In this document: positions 16,385-25,245 of the stretch, piece by piece
How positions within the stretch are numbered: position 1 is the first letter of the stretch
Layout: each line of letters starts with the position of its first letter
From: Flavobacteriales bacterium
Lineage (GTDB): Bacteria > Bacteroidota > Bacteroidia > NS11-12g > UBA9320
NCBI GenBank assembly: GCA_020635355.1
Contig: JACJZW010000015.1
Location: 12,370 to 76,369, forward strand
DNA length: 64,000 nucleotides
Direction of reading: 5' to 3'
Program-made: the position numbers and the translations under genes
Notes under the pieces: model-generated
The model's database searches: none
Seen by the model: only the letters and a program-made list of their open reading frames with translations
Told to the model about the DNA's origin: nothing

Positions 16385-16639
16385 ATGGAACACCTTCAAC
16401 CACACATTCACCTCGTTGAAGAATCGGAAAGGCTGATTCTCACCGTTGACCATGCCAACGTCTTTGATTACATCGAAGACTACCTCACCGAAGAATGTGA
16501 TTTGGAATACATTCAGTACAACAATCCAACAGCTACGGAACATCGGTTGATCTTTGACAATCGGTACACATTTGAAGAAATTCAAAAGGCATTGCTGGTG
16601 CTCGATCGGCGTGAAATTGAACGGGTATTTCGCCAATAG
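16385..16639 (+). CDS. Small acidic protein of unknown function
   Basis: An 84-residue protein, strongly acidic in the middle (DYIEDYLTEECDLEYIQY), with no signal or membrane segment. The reading starts at ATG 16385 and shows the codon use of its neighbours, and the two halves (VDHANVFDYIEDY and FDNRYTFEEIQKALLVLD) suggest a compact alpha/beta fold. It is 66 bp downstream of the secreted protein gene. No family recognised. Confidence 0.5.
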   Translation: MEHLQPHIHLVEESERLILTVDHANVFDYIEDYLTEECDLEYIQYNNPTATEHRLIFDNRYTFEEIQKALLVLDRREIERVFRQ

Positions 16640-16774
16640 CAGTTCATTCTGACCGAGGATCGTCATCCGAGTGGATGAAACTCTTTGGAGAATCCTCCCG
16701 ATATCACTAAGTTTCGGATTCTATTTCCAACGAACGAACATGGTACTTAACGAAATCCTACTTGTCTACGATCC

Positions 16775-18511
16775 GTGAAACCATCACCTAAAAAACTTTC
16801 TGAATTTCCCGCCACAGCTATTTGTGGGAACGACATCAGTTCGTCGTGCTTATACGTTTCTGCCCTCACCATTATGTACGCCGGTCAGTTTGCGTGGCTG
16901 TCATTACTCATTGTTGCCGGAGTACTTTATCTGTTTCGAAAAATTTATGGTGAAGTGGTTGGGGCTCTTCCACTCAACGGCGGAGCCTACAATGCTCTTT
17001 TGAACACCACGAATAAATCCGTTGCCTCCCTGGCCGCTACCTTAACCATTTTGTCCTATATGGCAACAGCCGTTATTTCGGCGTCCGAAGCCATGCATTA
17101 TGTTCATGAACTCTGGTCAGGATGGCCCATCATTATTACCACCATTGTTCTGTTGCTCATCTTCATGGGCATTACCATCATGGGTATTGGCGAATCCTCC
17201 AAGGTGGCCAGTGGAATTTTTGTATTCCATCTTACGTCATTGGTGCTGTTAACCATATTCTGCGGGGGCTATCTCATTTCTAACGGAATGGACGTTCTCA
17301 AAGCAAACTATTCCATCCCATCCGGCTCCATCACCGCAGCCTTGTTTTTTGGATTTAGTGCTGCCATGTTGGGGATTTCTGGATTTGAAAGCTCGGCCAA
17401 TTTTGTGGAGGAACAGAAAAAGGGAGTCTTCCCTAAAACACTTAAAAACATGTGGATCGTGGTGAGCGTCTTTAATCCATTAATGGCGTTTCTGGCGTTG
17501 GCCATCATCCCCATTTCCGATGTAAGTTCACATCAGGAAGCACTTCTTTCCCATATGGGATCGGTTACTGGAGGAAACTGGTTGTCCACGGTGATTTCCA
17601 TCGATGCAACACTGGTGCTCAGTGGGGCGGTATTAACATCTTTTATTGGTGTTTCCGGGTTAGCCGAACGTATGGCCCTGGATCGTATTTTACCTCCCTT
17701 TCTCCTCAAGCGAAACAAGCGCGGAAGTACCTACATCATTGCGCTCACCTTCTTTTTGCTCTGCACCTCCATCCTGCTCATCACACGAGGTGAACTAGGA
17801 GCTCTGGCCGGAGTATATACCATTGCCTTTCTATCGGTTATGGTTCTTTTTGGATTGGGGAATATTCTGTTGAAAGTCAGACGGAAGCAACTCCCCAGAC
17901 CGGAGCACTCCAAATGGCCGGGTCTTTTGATTGCTATTGCGCTCGTAATTGCTGCGATCGTTGGGAATGCCATCATGAACCCATCCTACCTCATTGTATT
18001 TTTTGAATACTTCATTCCCACCATTCTGGTGGTGGCCATAATGCTAAATCGCATCGCGCTGCTTAGGCTTCTGCTGAACCTGATACGATTCCTCTTTGAA
18101 CCCATTGAAAAATTCGTATCCCGCTCCCATCAGCGCATCCTGAACAGCATTGATCGAATCAATGATCAGGAGTTCGTATTCTTCACCAAAGACGATGATG
18201 TAGCCACACTGAATAAGGTGATGCTCTACATCCGCAAGAATGAACATACACGGAAACTGAAAGTAGTAGCCATTCTGGAAAAGGACAAGTCACTACCTGA
18301 AGACCTGCTGCGCGATGTAGATGTACTGGATCGGGAATACCCTGAAATAAAAATCGAATTCATTCAGATGGAAGGCACCTTTGGTCCACGGCTGATCAAC
18401 AAACTATCTAAGGAGTGGAAAATTCCGATTAACTTCATGTTTATCGGCTCACCCGGTGATCACTTCCCGTATCGGGTGGAAGATTTGGGTGGTGTTCGAT
18501 TGATCATCTAA
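16775..18511 (+). CDS. APC-superfamily amino acid permease with cytosolic C-terminal domain
   Basis: A 578-residue transporter starting at GTG. The N-terminus has ATAICGNDISSSCLY and later GALPLNGGAYNALL, matching the helix-1 and helix-2/3 region of APC amino acid/polyamine permeases; about twelve membrane helices end near residue 430. The remaining 140 residues form a soluble domain (ILNSIDRINDQEFVFFTKDD to GGVRLII), possibly of the universal-stress type. Substrate unknown. No partner genes nearby. Confidence 0.8.
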   Translation: MKPSPKKLSEFPATAICGNDISSSCLYVSALTIMYAGQFAWLSLLIVAGVLYLFRKIYGEVVGALPLNGGAYNALLNTTNKSVASLAATLTILSYMATAVISASEAMHYVHELWSGWPIIITTIVLLLIFMGITIMGIGESSKVASGIFVFHLTSLVLLTIFCGGYLISNGMDVLKANYSIPSGSITAALFFGFSAAMLGISGFESSANFVEEQKKGVFPKTLKNMWIVVSVFNPLMAFLALAIIPISDVSSHQEALLSHMGSVTGGNWLSTVISIDATLVLSGAVLTSFIGVSGLAERMALDRILPPFLLKRNKRGSTYIIALTFFLLCTSILLITRGELGALAGVYTIAFLSVMVLFGLGNILLKVRRKQLPRPEHSKWPGLLIAIALVIAAIVGNAIMNPSYLIVFFEYFIPTILVVAIMLNRIALLRLLLNLIRFLFEPIEKFVSRSHQRILNSIDRINDQEFVFFTKDDDVATLNKVMLYIRKNEHTRKLKVVAILEKDKSLPEDLLRDVDVLDREYPEIKIEFIQMEGTFGPRLINKLSKEWKIPINFMFIGSPGDHFPYRVEDLGGVRLII

Positions 18512-18654
18512 CGGACATCGCAACGAGTTGGAAAGAGGGATAAGTTGGGGCATTCATATCCGGCTTTAAAATTTTATACCGCTCACTTTCAATGCCATAC
18601 GATTGATCATTAAAAAATCTAACCTATTTTCACCCGATCGCCGTCTTCGATCAT

Positions 18655-19233
18655 GTGGAGACAGTGAGCATCAGCAATAGCGTGGCAAACGAACGAAACA
18701 GACAACTAAACAATGTTGTACGGGAGCAATCTCCGAAGTTGTTGAATTTCATTCGTAAGCAGATTGATGATGCCAACGATGCCGAAGATATCCTGCAAGA
18801 TGTGTTATCCGGGTTTTCGCTTCAGTTCATGGCCGATGACCCCATTAACTCCGTAACAGGTTGGCTCTATCGAGCTGCCCGAAACCGGATAGTGGATGTG
18901 TTCCGACGAAAAAAAACGACGTCGTTCAGTGACCTGGAATCGGATTCAGACGATAACAGCTTTCTGAATTCCATCTTCTCAGAAGGAGAATCTCCGGAAG
19001 ATGAATTGTGGAACGCCGAAATCAGTACCGCCATCCGAACAGCCCTGGATCAACTTCCGGCAGAGCAAAAGGAGGTGTTCATCCTGCATGAAATTGAAGG
19101 CCTGTCGTATTCGGAAATTTCTCAGTTAACGGGAGAAACCATCTCGGCACTCACCTCTCGAAAGCGCTATGCCATTGGCCGATTGCAGATGCTGCTCACC
19201 GATCTCTACGACGATTTAAACACAGATAATTAA
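18655..19233 (+). CDS. ECF-type RNA polymerase sigma factor
   Basis: A 192-residue sigma-70 family factor with region 2 (FIRKQIDDANDAEDILQDV, then WLYRAARNRIVDVFRRKK) and region 4 (LPAEQKEVFILHEIEGL, YSEISQLTGETISALTSRKR). The linker is acidic. The start is GTG 18655; the nearby ATG is out of frame and other in-frame GTG codons exist, so the N-terminus is uncertain. It is followed 11 bp later by a small membrane protein that is probably co-transcribed. An anti-sigma factor of a standard type is not seen, so that partner is a candidate regulator. Confidence 0.88.
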   Translation: METVSISNSVANERNRQLNNVVREQSPKLLNFIRKQIDDANDAEDILQDVLSGFSLQFMADDPINSVTGWLYRAARNRIVDVFRRKKTTSFSDLESDSDDNSFLNSIFSEGESPEDELWNAEISTAIRTALDQLPAEQKEVFILHEIEGLSYSEISQLTGETISALTSRKRYAIGRLQMLLTDLYDDLNTDN

Positions 19234-19244
19234 ACAAAAGAATT

Positions 19245-19637
19245 ATGAGCTATAGAGAAAAAATGGTTGGACATTGGGTGGCCAAAGTGGTCAAAGGAAT
19301 TGTCTTGTTCGTTCTCTTCATGGGAGTTTTTGGATTTGCATTTATGTACCTCTGGAATGCCCTTTTACCTCAGTTGTTTGGCCTCCCGGTCATCAGCTAC
19401 TGGCAAGGAATCGGACTGATTATTATTAGTCGGGCCCTTTTCGGAAGCTGGGGCGGTGGCGGCAAACACGGTGGCGGACACCATCGCCAACATTGGAAAC
19501 ACAACATGCGGCGTAAATGGGCCGGAATGTCGGAAGAAGAACGCAATGAGTTCCGGGAACAATGGAAGAATCAATGCCGACCAGGTTGGAAGAATAAAGA
19601 TGAAAACAACATCGATCTTGAATCCAATCAACCATGA
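19245..19637 (+). CDS. Small membrane protein with Gly/His-rich tail, partner of the ECF sigma gene
   Basis: A 130-residue protein with two membrane helices (about residues 15-36 and 46-64), then a Gly/His patch (GGGGKHGGGHHRQHWKH) and a basic helix WAGMSEEERNEFREQWKNQC. The same layout, often next to an ECF sigma gene, recurs in Bacteroidota. The His cluster may bind metal. Its position 11 bp after the sigma factor suggests a linked role, possibly as a sensor or anti-sigma element, but that is inference. Confidence 0.72.
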   Translation: MSYREKMVGHWVAKVVKGIVLFVLFMGVFGFAFMYLWNALLPQLFGLPVISYWQGIGLIIISRALFGSWGGGGKHGGGHHRQHWKHNMRRKWAGMSEEERNEFREQWKNQCRPGWKNKDENNIDLESNQP

Positions 19638-19776
19638 TTTCACGGAACATGGCAAATTGGTTGTGATAACAGCAACGCGTTGGGAGAAAAAATCAGCACG
19701 TTGGGTTCTAAATCAGCCTTAAAAAGTTCCCCTTCAATCATGGTGCCTTTGGTTTGTATCACACGAACCAAAAACC

Positions 19777-20697
19777 ATGAAAAAACTGTTCAATACGTTG
19801 TTGCTGACCATGTTTGTTGGCCACGCATTCAGCCAGGGTCCCCTGGCACATCCGAGATTACAAACTTGCTTTCAACTACTGGAATTTGACGGCCTCAACC
19901 AGAATAAGAACATACTGAGGTCATCATCGTATCAATTCCTTTATACAGCGAATGCTGCGGTTAATCCGGATTATTGGCGAATTGAGGTCTACGATGTCAA
20001 TGGGCTACCCATGACAACTAATTATGTGGACATGGGATTAGACGACGGTCTTTTTTGGCCGGTTATCAATGTTCCAGGAATTGGAAAAATAGTGAAAGCT
20101 CAACGTGAATCCAACGGGGAATGGATTACAAACAATGAGGTGTTTCACTTTGATGGTGATGTGGAATACGTCACCATCACATCCATTCAATACAAGGAAT
20201 TTCCCCCAAATTCAGGTAACTGGATCTATCAGGAAGAAAGCAATTATCTCCACCTTTCTATGAAGGAAGCCGGTGAGGTGATTGACCTAAGAAATAATTC
20301 CGGTGAGGGATGTTACACCTTCAGCAACTTCAATTTCGCACTGACTATTTCTGAATCGTTGGAGGGATTTTGCGGATCATTTGGGGAAGTTTGTCTTGAA
20401 CTCACACAATATCCCTTGCCGGTACACTCCCCTTATCCATACAAACGTTGTGCAATGTTGACCGAAAATCCTAACAACCTTTTCGCATTTGATGATTTCT
20501 GTATGGAAAACTGCGGTGATGCCATTGCCCCGTATTATATTCAAGATCCAGTACCGTGTGGATGTATGAAATTTTCACTTTCGGCTATTATTGAACCCTG
20601 TATTGAGGCCCCTGAGGATTGCGAATCTGCGGAGATTTTATTTGACCTGAATATTTGTTGCGACTGTGATGTTCGCATAATTCCTCCAGCAAATTAA
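19777..20697 (+). CDS. Secreted cysteine-rich protein of unknown function
   Basis: A 306-residue product with a signal peptide (LFNTLLLTMFVGHAFS, cut near SQG). The middle part has WRIEVYDVNGLPM and EYVTITSIQYKEFPPN, suggesting beta-sandwich folds. The last third holds about a dozen Cys, including CGCMKF and DLNICCDCDVRI, which could form disulphides outside the cell. No sorting domain is obvious. It heads three same-strand secreted genes (gaps 17 bp, then a 4-bp overlap). Not recognised. Confidence 0.65.
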   Translation: MKKLFNTLLLTMFVGHAFSQGPLAHPRLQTCFQLLEFDGLNQNKNILRSSSYQFLYTANAAVNPDYWRIEVYDVNGLPMTTNYVDMGLDDGLFWPVINVPGIGKIVKAQRESNGEWITNNEVFHFDGDVEYVTITSIQYKEFPPNSGNWIYQEESNYLHLSMKEAGEVIDLRNNSGEGCYTFSNFNFALTISESLEGFCGSFGEVCLELTQYPLPVHSPYPYKRCAMLTENPNNLFAFDDFCMENCGDAIAPYYIQDPVPCGCMKFSLSAIIEPCIEAPEDCESAEILFDLNICCDCDVRIIPPAN

Positions 20698-20714
20698 ACG
20701 ACAGAAAAAGCACC

Positions 20715-21455
20715 ATGAAAAAGATAACCCCACACCTCATCCTAATTGTTCTTTTCGCTTGCTGTCAAAAGTTGATGGCACAGGAACGATATGTGGACTT
20801 GCGAATCGAATTTCGATCACCCACCCCCTACACAACCATAAAATCTCCTCAGGTCATTATGTTCTCCTTTGTAGTAATCAACAAAGGCATGGACACGCTT
20901 TACCAAGATGATTCGCTGACTTACAGACCTGGCCACTCGCTTGGTACAACAACACCAACCCGGATATTATCGATACCAGGTACAATTGTTCCCGGTGACA
21001 GTTTTACCGTAACCGATACAATGGAAGTAAATTCTACCGTAACGATGTCCAATTTCACCATTGGATTCACCAAGGTCCCATTAGCCTTCGGTGATGATAA
21101 AGGACACGATAAGTTGAGATCCGAGTTGCTTGAAGATCGCGTGGATAACAACCCCTCTCTTGTTCTCAATCATATTGGGATATCTGGCATTGAACAACGT
21201 GGGAGGCTGTTGCTCAAGGCATACCCAAACCCGTGTCAGGGTAATCAGCTTTCGGTAAAGTACGATAACGTTCAACGTATTGCTTCCGTTGAAGTACTGA
21301 CCGGTACAGGACAACAGATAACCGACCAGATTCGTATTCAGATTCAAAATGATCTACTCCTGTTGGAAGGATTTAGTGCAATATCATCCGGCATTTACTA
21401 CCTCCAGTTACTTACCGATCAGGGCATTCATCAAGAAAAAATACTCGTGCGATGA
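20715..21455 (+). CDS. Secreted protein with T9SS type A sorting domain
   Basis: A 246-residue protein with a signal peptide (LILIVLFACCQKLMAQ). The first part (YVDLRIEFRSPTPYT, FSFVVINKGMDTLYQDD, GTIVPGDSFTVTDT) looks like a CARDB-type Ig domain. The end is a T9SS sorting domain: LKAYPNPCQGNQLSV, VEVLTGTGQQI and SSGIYYLQLLTDQG, finishing EKILVR. The next gene encodes a paralogue with the same opening. Exported by the T9SS; function unknown. Confidence 0.72.
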   Translation: MKKITPHLILIVLFACCQKLMAQERYVDLRIEFRSPTPYTTIKSPQVIMFSFVVINKGMDTLYQDDSLTYRPGHSLGTTTPTRILSIPGTIVPGDSFTVTDTMEVNSTVTMSNFTIGFTKVPLAFGDDKGHDKLRSELLEDRVDNNPSLVLNHIGISGIEQRGRLLLKAYPNPCQGNQLSVKYDNVQRIASVEVLTGTGQQITDQIRIQIQNDLLLLEGFSAISSGIYYLQLLTDQGIHQEKILVR

Positions 21456-22186
21456 AAAACGTGTCCAACTTCAACAGATTTTGGGGCATCCTGTGTATGG
21501 TTCTGATTTCATCAATCTCATCAGCACAAATTCGAGAGGTAAATCTGGAAACAAAACTCGTTTACCCGAATCCCGGCCACACGTATCATCACGGAAAACA
21601 GGACTCTGCAATTCTCATCGTGTACAATGAGGGACCAGACAGGTTGTTGCAAGACGACCGCTTCAGTAACCACTTTGAATATGGAGCGATCATTGAATTC
21701 CCAACATTTGGAATTCTTGATCGGGATGTTGCAGCAGGAGATAGTTTGATTTTGACCTATCATTTTACGCTTCGATTTAAAGGAGATGCCGACAGTACCA
21801 CCTATTGTTCCTACCTGACATTTTTGTCTATTTCCGGGGATTCGATCCGTAGGTCGGACGGCACTAAAAATGATAAAATTGAAACTTGTGTTTCCGTAAA
21901 TTTTAGAGATAGTTTACCCTGGGCTCTCAACTTACAGGATGGTCAAAAAATGATCAATCAATTTAAGCTGACGCAAACCCATGACGGTTATCGAATTCAA
22001 TCTGAGAAACCTGGGAAAATCGAATTCGAAGTGCGTGACTTGAATGGAAAACTCATAACAAATGGCGTTACAAATCCTTGGGATCCGATTCCATTACACG
22101 CAACAAGTGGAATCTATTACTGGGTTATTCGGAACCGCTCAACAGGTGAATATAGTTGGCTAAAACATGTTCATCAAAGTGATTGA
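21452..22186 (+). CDS. Secreted paralogue of the preceding protein with a degenerate sorting domain
   Basis: A 244-residue protein starting in an ATGA overlap with the previous gene. The signal (WGILCMVLISSISSAQ) is followed by REVNLETKLVYPNPGHTY, matching VDLRIEFRSPTPYT of its neighbour, and by VYNEGPDRLLQDD matching INKGMDTLYQDD. The C-terminus keeps sorting-domain features (FEVRDLNGKLI, ATSGIYYWVI) but lacks the usual YPNP entry and ends WLKHVHQSD, so export by the T9SS is doubtful. Likely a tandem duplicate that has diverged. Confidence 0.68.
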   Translation: MKNVSNFNRFWGILCMVLISSISSAQIREVNLETKLVYPNPGHTYHHGKQDSAILIVYNEGPDRLLQDDRFSNHFEYGAIIEFPTFGILDRDVAAGDSLILTYHFTLRFKGDADSTTYCSYLTFLSISGDSIRRSDGTKNDKIETCVSVNFRDSLPWALNLQDGQKMINQFKLTQTHDGYRIQSEKPGKIEFEVRDLNGKLITNGVTNPWDPIPLHATSGIYYWVIRNRSTGEYSWLKHVHQSD

Positions 22187-22287
22187 TCGAATGACAGCAG
22201 GCCCAACTCTGATTTCCCGTACAGGAATAGTCAACTTTGTCAACCCTAATCTTAACACACCGATCTCAGATCTGAAGAAGTCGTCAA

Positions 22288-22325
22288 TCTTCGTTCTTAG
22301 ATCTTCGTTCTTAGATCTTAGTTCT
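22288..22325. repeat. 14-bp tandem repeat in the convergent spacer
   Basis: TCTTCGTTCTTAGA occurs twice in tandem, followed by a partial third copy (TCTTAGTTCTAA). It lies between the convergent secreted-protein and hydrolase genes. Confidence 0.6.
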
Positions 22326-22335
22326 AATATCCTCC

Positions 22336-22971
22336 TTACAAAAACGGATTGTGTTCCTTCTCAAACCCAATGGTGGTAGAAGGACCATGTCCGGGATAGA
22401 CCGTAAAATCATCCGGTAAGGTAAATAACTCCCGTCGAATGGAGTCCAGCAGCGTTTGATGATCACCACCAGGGAGATCGGTTCTACCAATACTCATTTG
22501 AAACAAAACATCACCGCCAATCACCACCTTCTCCTTTCGCCCGATAAAACAAACCGAACCCGGTGAATGACCCGGTGTAAATACGATATCCATCTCTGAC
22601 TTACCCCATTTCAATTTCTGCCCCTCCTGCAGGAAGTTATCCGCTTCGGGCGAGGTGTGATACCGCAACGCATACATCATGGCTGTTTTATCACCCGATT
22701 CCAACACCGGAATTTCCTTCTTGTGAAACCAAAGCGGGATCTTAAAGTTCCGAACGCAAAACGCGTTACCAAAGACATGATCGATGTGACAATGGGTGTT
22801 CACCACCTTTACAGGATTCAAATCGTTGGCATGAATAAAATCAACCAGCTCCTGCTCCTCTCCGGCATCATAACAACCGGGATCAATTATCACGCAATCA
22901 CCTGAGGCATCATACAAGATGTAGGTATTCTCCTGAAACGGATTAAAGGTAAACCGCTCAATCTGGATCAT
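22336..22971 (-). CDS. Metallo-beta-lactamase-fold hydrolase (glyoxalase II-like)
   Basis: A 211-residue MBL-fold enzyme. Zinc-binding motif THCHIDH (about residues 59-65), a third His in FTPGHSPGS, the bridging Asp in IGGDVLF and a last His in YPGHGPST are all present. The layout is that of YcbL-type short glyoxalase II, which hydrolyses thioesters such as S-lactoyl thiols. It lies 10 bp after lpdA in the same direction, so it is probably co-transcribed with it. The natural thiol could be bacillithiol rather than glutathione, which is speculative. Confidence 0.87.
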   Translation of the reverse strand: MIQIERFTFNPFQENTYILYDASGDCVIIDPGCYDAGEEQELVDFIHANDLNPVKVVNTHCHIDHVFGNAFCVRNFKIPLWFHKKEIPVLESGDKTAMMYALRYHTSPEADNFLQEGQKLKWGKSEMDIVFTPGHSPGSVCFIGRKEKVVIGGDVLFQMSIGRTDLPGGDHQTLLDSIRRELFTLPDDFTVYPGHGPSTTIGFEKEHNPFL

Positions 22972-22981
22972 GAAGTTGTAT

Positions 22982-24367
22982 TTAGAGGTGAATTACCTCG
23001 TCATAGGCCGCTGCAGCAGCTTCCATCACCGCTTCACTCATCGTTGGGTGCGGGTGAACCGTTTTAATAATCTCGTGACCAGTGGTCTCCAATTTGCGCG
23101 CAGCAACTACCTCGGCAATCATCTCGGTAACGTTCATACCAATCATATGAGCCCCTAGGAATTCACCATACTTCGCATCAAAAATCACCTTTACAAATCC
23201 TTCCTTCGCTCCGGCTGCGCTGGCTTTGCCACTCGCAGAGAATGGAAATTTGCCCACCTTGATGTCATAACCGGCTTCCTTGGCTTTGGCTTCCGTATAG
23301 CCTACTGAGGCAATTTCCGGTGAACAATAAGTACATCCCGGAATATTGTTGTAGTCCAACGGCTCCGGATGATGTCCGGCAATCTGCTCCACACAAATTA
23401 TTCCTTCTGCACTGGCAACGTGCGCCAACGCCGGTCCGTGAACAATATCACCAATGGCATAAACGCCTGGTACATTGGTTTGATAGTAATCATCCACCAC
23501 AACCTTTCCTTTATCGGTTTTAACGCCCATGGTTTCCAGGCCGATGTTTTCCAAATTCGTTTGGATTCCAACCGCACTCAATACCACATCGCATTCAATC
23601 ACTTCTTCACCCTTCGCAGTCTTGATGGAAACCTTACATCCTTTGCCGGAGGTATCCACTTTTTCTACAGACGAGGAAGTCATCACGGTGATTCCTTGTT
23701 TCTTGAATTCTTTTGCCAACGTTTTGGACACATCTTCGTCCTCATTCGGAACGATGTTCGGCATAAACTCCACCAGCGTCACCTTGGTTCCCATGGCATT
23801 GTAGAAGTACGCAAACTCACTTCCAATAGCGCCACTCCCCACCACAACCATGGAGGCAGGTAGTTCAGGTAATACCATGGCTTCGTGGTAACCAATAATC
23901 TTCTTCTTGTCGATTTTGAGATTAGGCAATTCCCGCTCACGGGCACCGGTAGCCAAGATGATGTGTTTGGCTTCCACCACCGTTTTAGAACCGTTGTTAT
24001 CAACTTCAACCTTTCCCTTTCCGATCAGTTTACCAAATCCGGTATGGACATCAATCTTATTTTTCTTCATCAGAAATTGAATGCCCTTGCTCATGCCATC
24101 AGCCACACCACGAGATCGCTTCACTACCGCAGTGAAATCAGCATTCACTTTGTCAACCGTAATGCCGTAATCCTCCGCATGCTTAATGTACTGAAACACC
24201 TGAGCCGATTTCAACAAGGCCTTGGTTGGAATACACCCCCAGTTAAGGCAAACTCCACCGAGCTCTGACTTCTCAACTACCCCTACTTTCATTCCCAGTT
24301 GGGCAGCGCGAATGGCCGCCACATATCCACCGGGACCGCTCCCGATTACCAATACATCAAGTGACAT
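22982..24367 (-). CDS. lpdA: Dihydrolipoyl dehydrogenase (E3)
   Basis: A 461-residue flavoprotein disulphide reductase that reoxidises dihydrolipoamide in 2-oxoacid dehydrogenase complexes. The FAD site GSGPGGYVAA is at the N-terminus, the redox pair is GGVCLNWGCIPTK, the NAD site GSGAIGSEFA, the second FAD motif YAIGDI, and the C-terminal His-Glu pair is in HPHPTMSEAVMEA. E1 and E2 genes are not nearby. A TACTTTTG box lies 24 bp upstream of the ATG. Confidence 0.95.
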   Translation of the reverse strand: MSLDVLVIGSGPGGYVAAIRAAQLGMKVGVVEKSELGGVCLNWGCIPTKALLKSAQVFQYIKHAEDYGITVDKVNADFTAVVKRSRGVADGMSKGIQFLMKKNKIDVHTGFGKLIGKGKVEVDNNGSKTVVEAKHIILATGARERELPNLKIDKKKIIGYHEAMVLPELPASMVVVGSGAIGSEFAYFYNAMGTKVTLVEFMPNIVPNEDEDVSKTLAKEFKKQGITVMTSSSVEKVDTSGKGCKVSIKTAKGEEVIECDVVLSAVGIQTNLENIGLETMGVKTDKGKVVVDDYYQTNVPGVYAIGDIVHGPALAHVASAEGIICVEQIAGHHPEPLDYNNIPGCTYCSPEIASVGYTEAKAKEAGYDIKVGKFPFSASGKASAAGAKEGFVKVIFDAKYGEFLGAHMIGMNVTEMIAEVVAARKLETTGHEIIKTVHPHPTMSEAVMEAAAAAYDEVIHL

Positions 24368-24391
24368 GTTTTATCGATTTAAATGTGGGCG

Positions 24392-24399
24392 CAAAAGTA
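24392..24399 (-). promoter_or_regulatory. -7 box (TACTTTTG) upstream of lpdA
   Basis: Exact TAnnTTTG match on the minus strand, 24 bases before the lpdA ATG, which predicts a short leader of about 20 nt. Confidence 0.5.
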
Positions 24400-24431
24400 A
24401 GGCATGGTCAATAAAAACATACCTTTTATCG

Positions 24432-25121
24432 CTACTTACCCAGTTGGAAGAACAACCATAAATCGAAGACCGGTGCCCCGTAAAAGGAAACAGTTGTATT
24501 CAACTCATTTTGCATATTTGAGCCATCGGTAATCAGCTTGGTGGTGGAATTGTATACGTTCTGATCGTTGTTCAGCAACGTACCGCTGAACGCAAAATTC
24601 GGTGCGAAGTCCAGACCAAACGAAAATTTGGAATCCGTATCGTAGCGCAAACCAACCAAATAACCAAGTCGGGTGGTAATGGATTGGGTGAGAGTATGGT
24701 CGTATATAGCTTCACTGCTGCTCGTTTGATAGGTGCGCTTGGTGCGATTATGCGAGTAACTAAACCCCAGTGATGGACCGTGATAGAAGAAGAAACCATT
24801 CTTGAGATCCACGTAATGTTCATTTACATTTTTGTAGGAAAGGCTAAAATTCCCGCTGCTTTGAAATCTGAATTCATTGGGAATGGTGATGTTACCCAAT
24901 TGGTTAGCAATACGATAACTGTTATAGGTCGGAGTCAGGGAAATATCGAATCGACGCCACCGGTCTGCTTCCTTTTGACGTCTGTGAAGGATATGTGCCG
25001 ATGATCCAAACCACGCATCACGAATGTTCAAACCTAGCTCTCGCTTATCGGCATCCTGAGCATACGTGAATTGAAAGCAACTGAAGGCCATTACGGCCAT
25101 AAACAACACTGATTTTTTCAT
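24432..25121 (-). CDS. Outer-membrane beta-barrel protein
   Basis: A 229-residue protein with a signal peptide (SVLFMAVMAFSCFQFTYAQ). The remainder alternates polar and hydrophobic residues with aromatic girdles (FSLSYKNVNEHYVDL, GPSLGFSYSHNRTKR) and ends in VFDLWLFFQLGK, typical of a small outer-membrane barrel. A longer start 13 codons upstream (25160) exists, but ATG 25121 puts the signal sequence at the N-terminus. Family not recognised; function unknown. Confidence 0.72.
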   Translation of the reverse strand: MKKSVLFMAVMAFSCFQFTYAQDADKRELGLNIRDAWFGSSAHILHRRQKEADRWRRFDISLTPTYNSYRIANQLGNITIPNEFRFQSSGNFSLSYKNVNEHYVDLKNGFFFYHGPSLGFSYSHNRTKRTYQTSSSEAIYDHTLTQSITTRLGYLVGLRYDTDSKFSFGLDFAPNFAFSGTLLNNDQNVYNSTTKLITDGSNMQNELNTTVSFYGAPVFDLWLFFQLGK

Positions 25122-25245
25122 ACTATTTGATTTTGCTAGGAAGTTAACATTCTGATTCACTGCCCCCTCAGTTCAGTCAGAATCTTATGTAAATCCCTTT
25201 CTGCTTTCGACGAATTCAAACAACTTTGCAAGCAATTAAGGGAAT

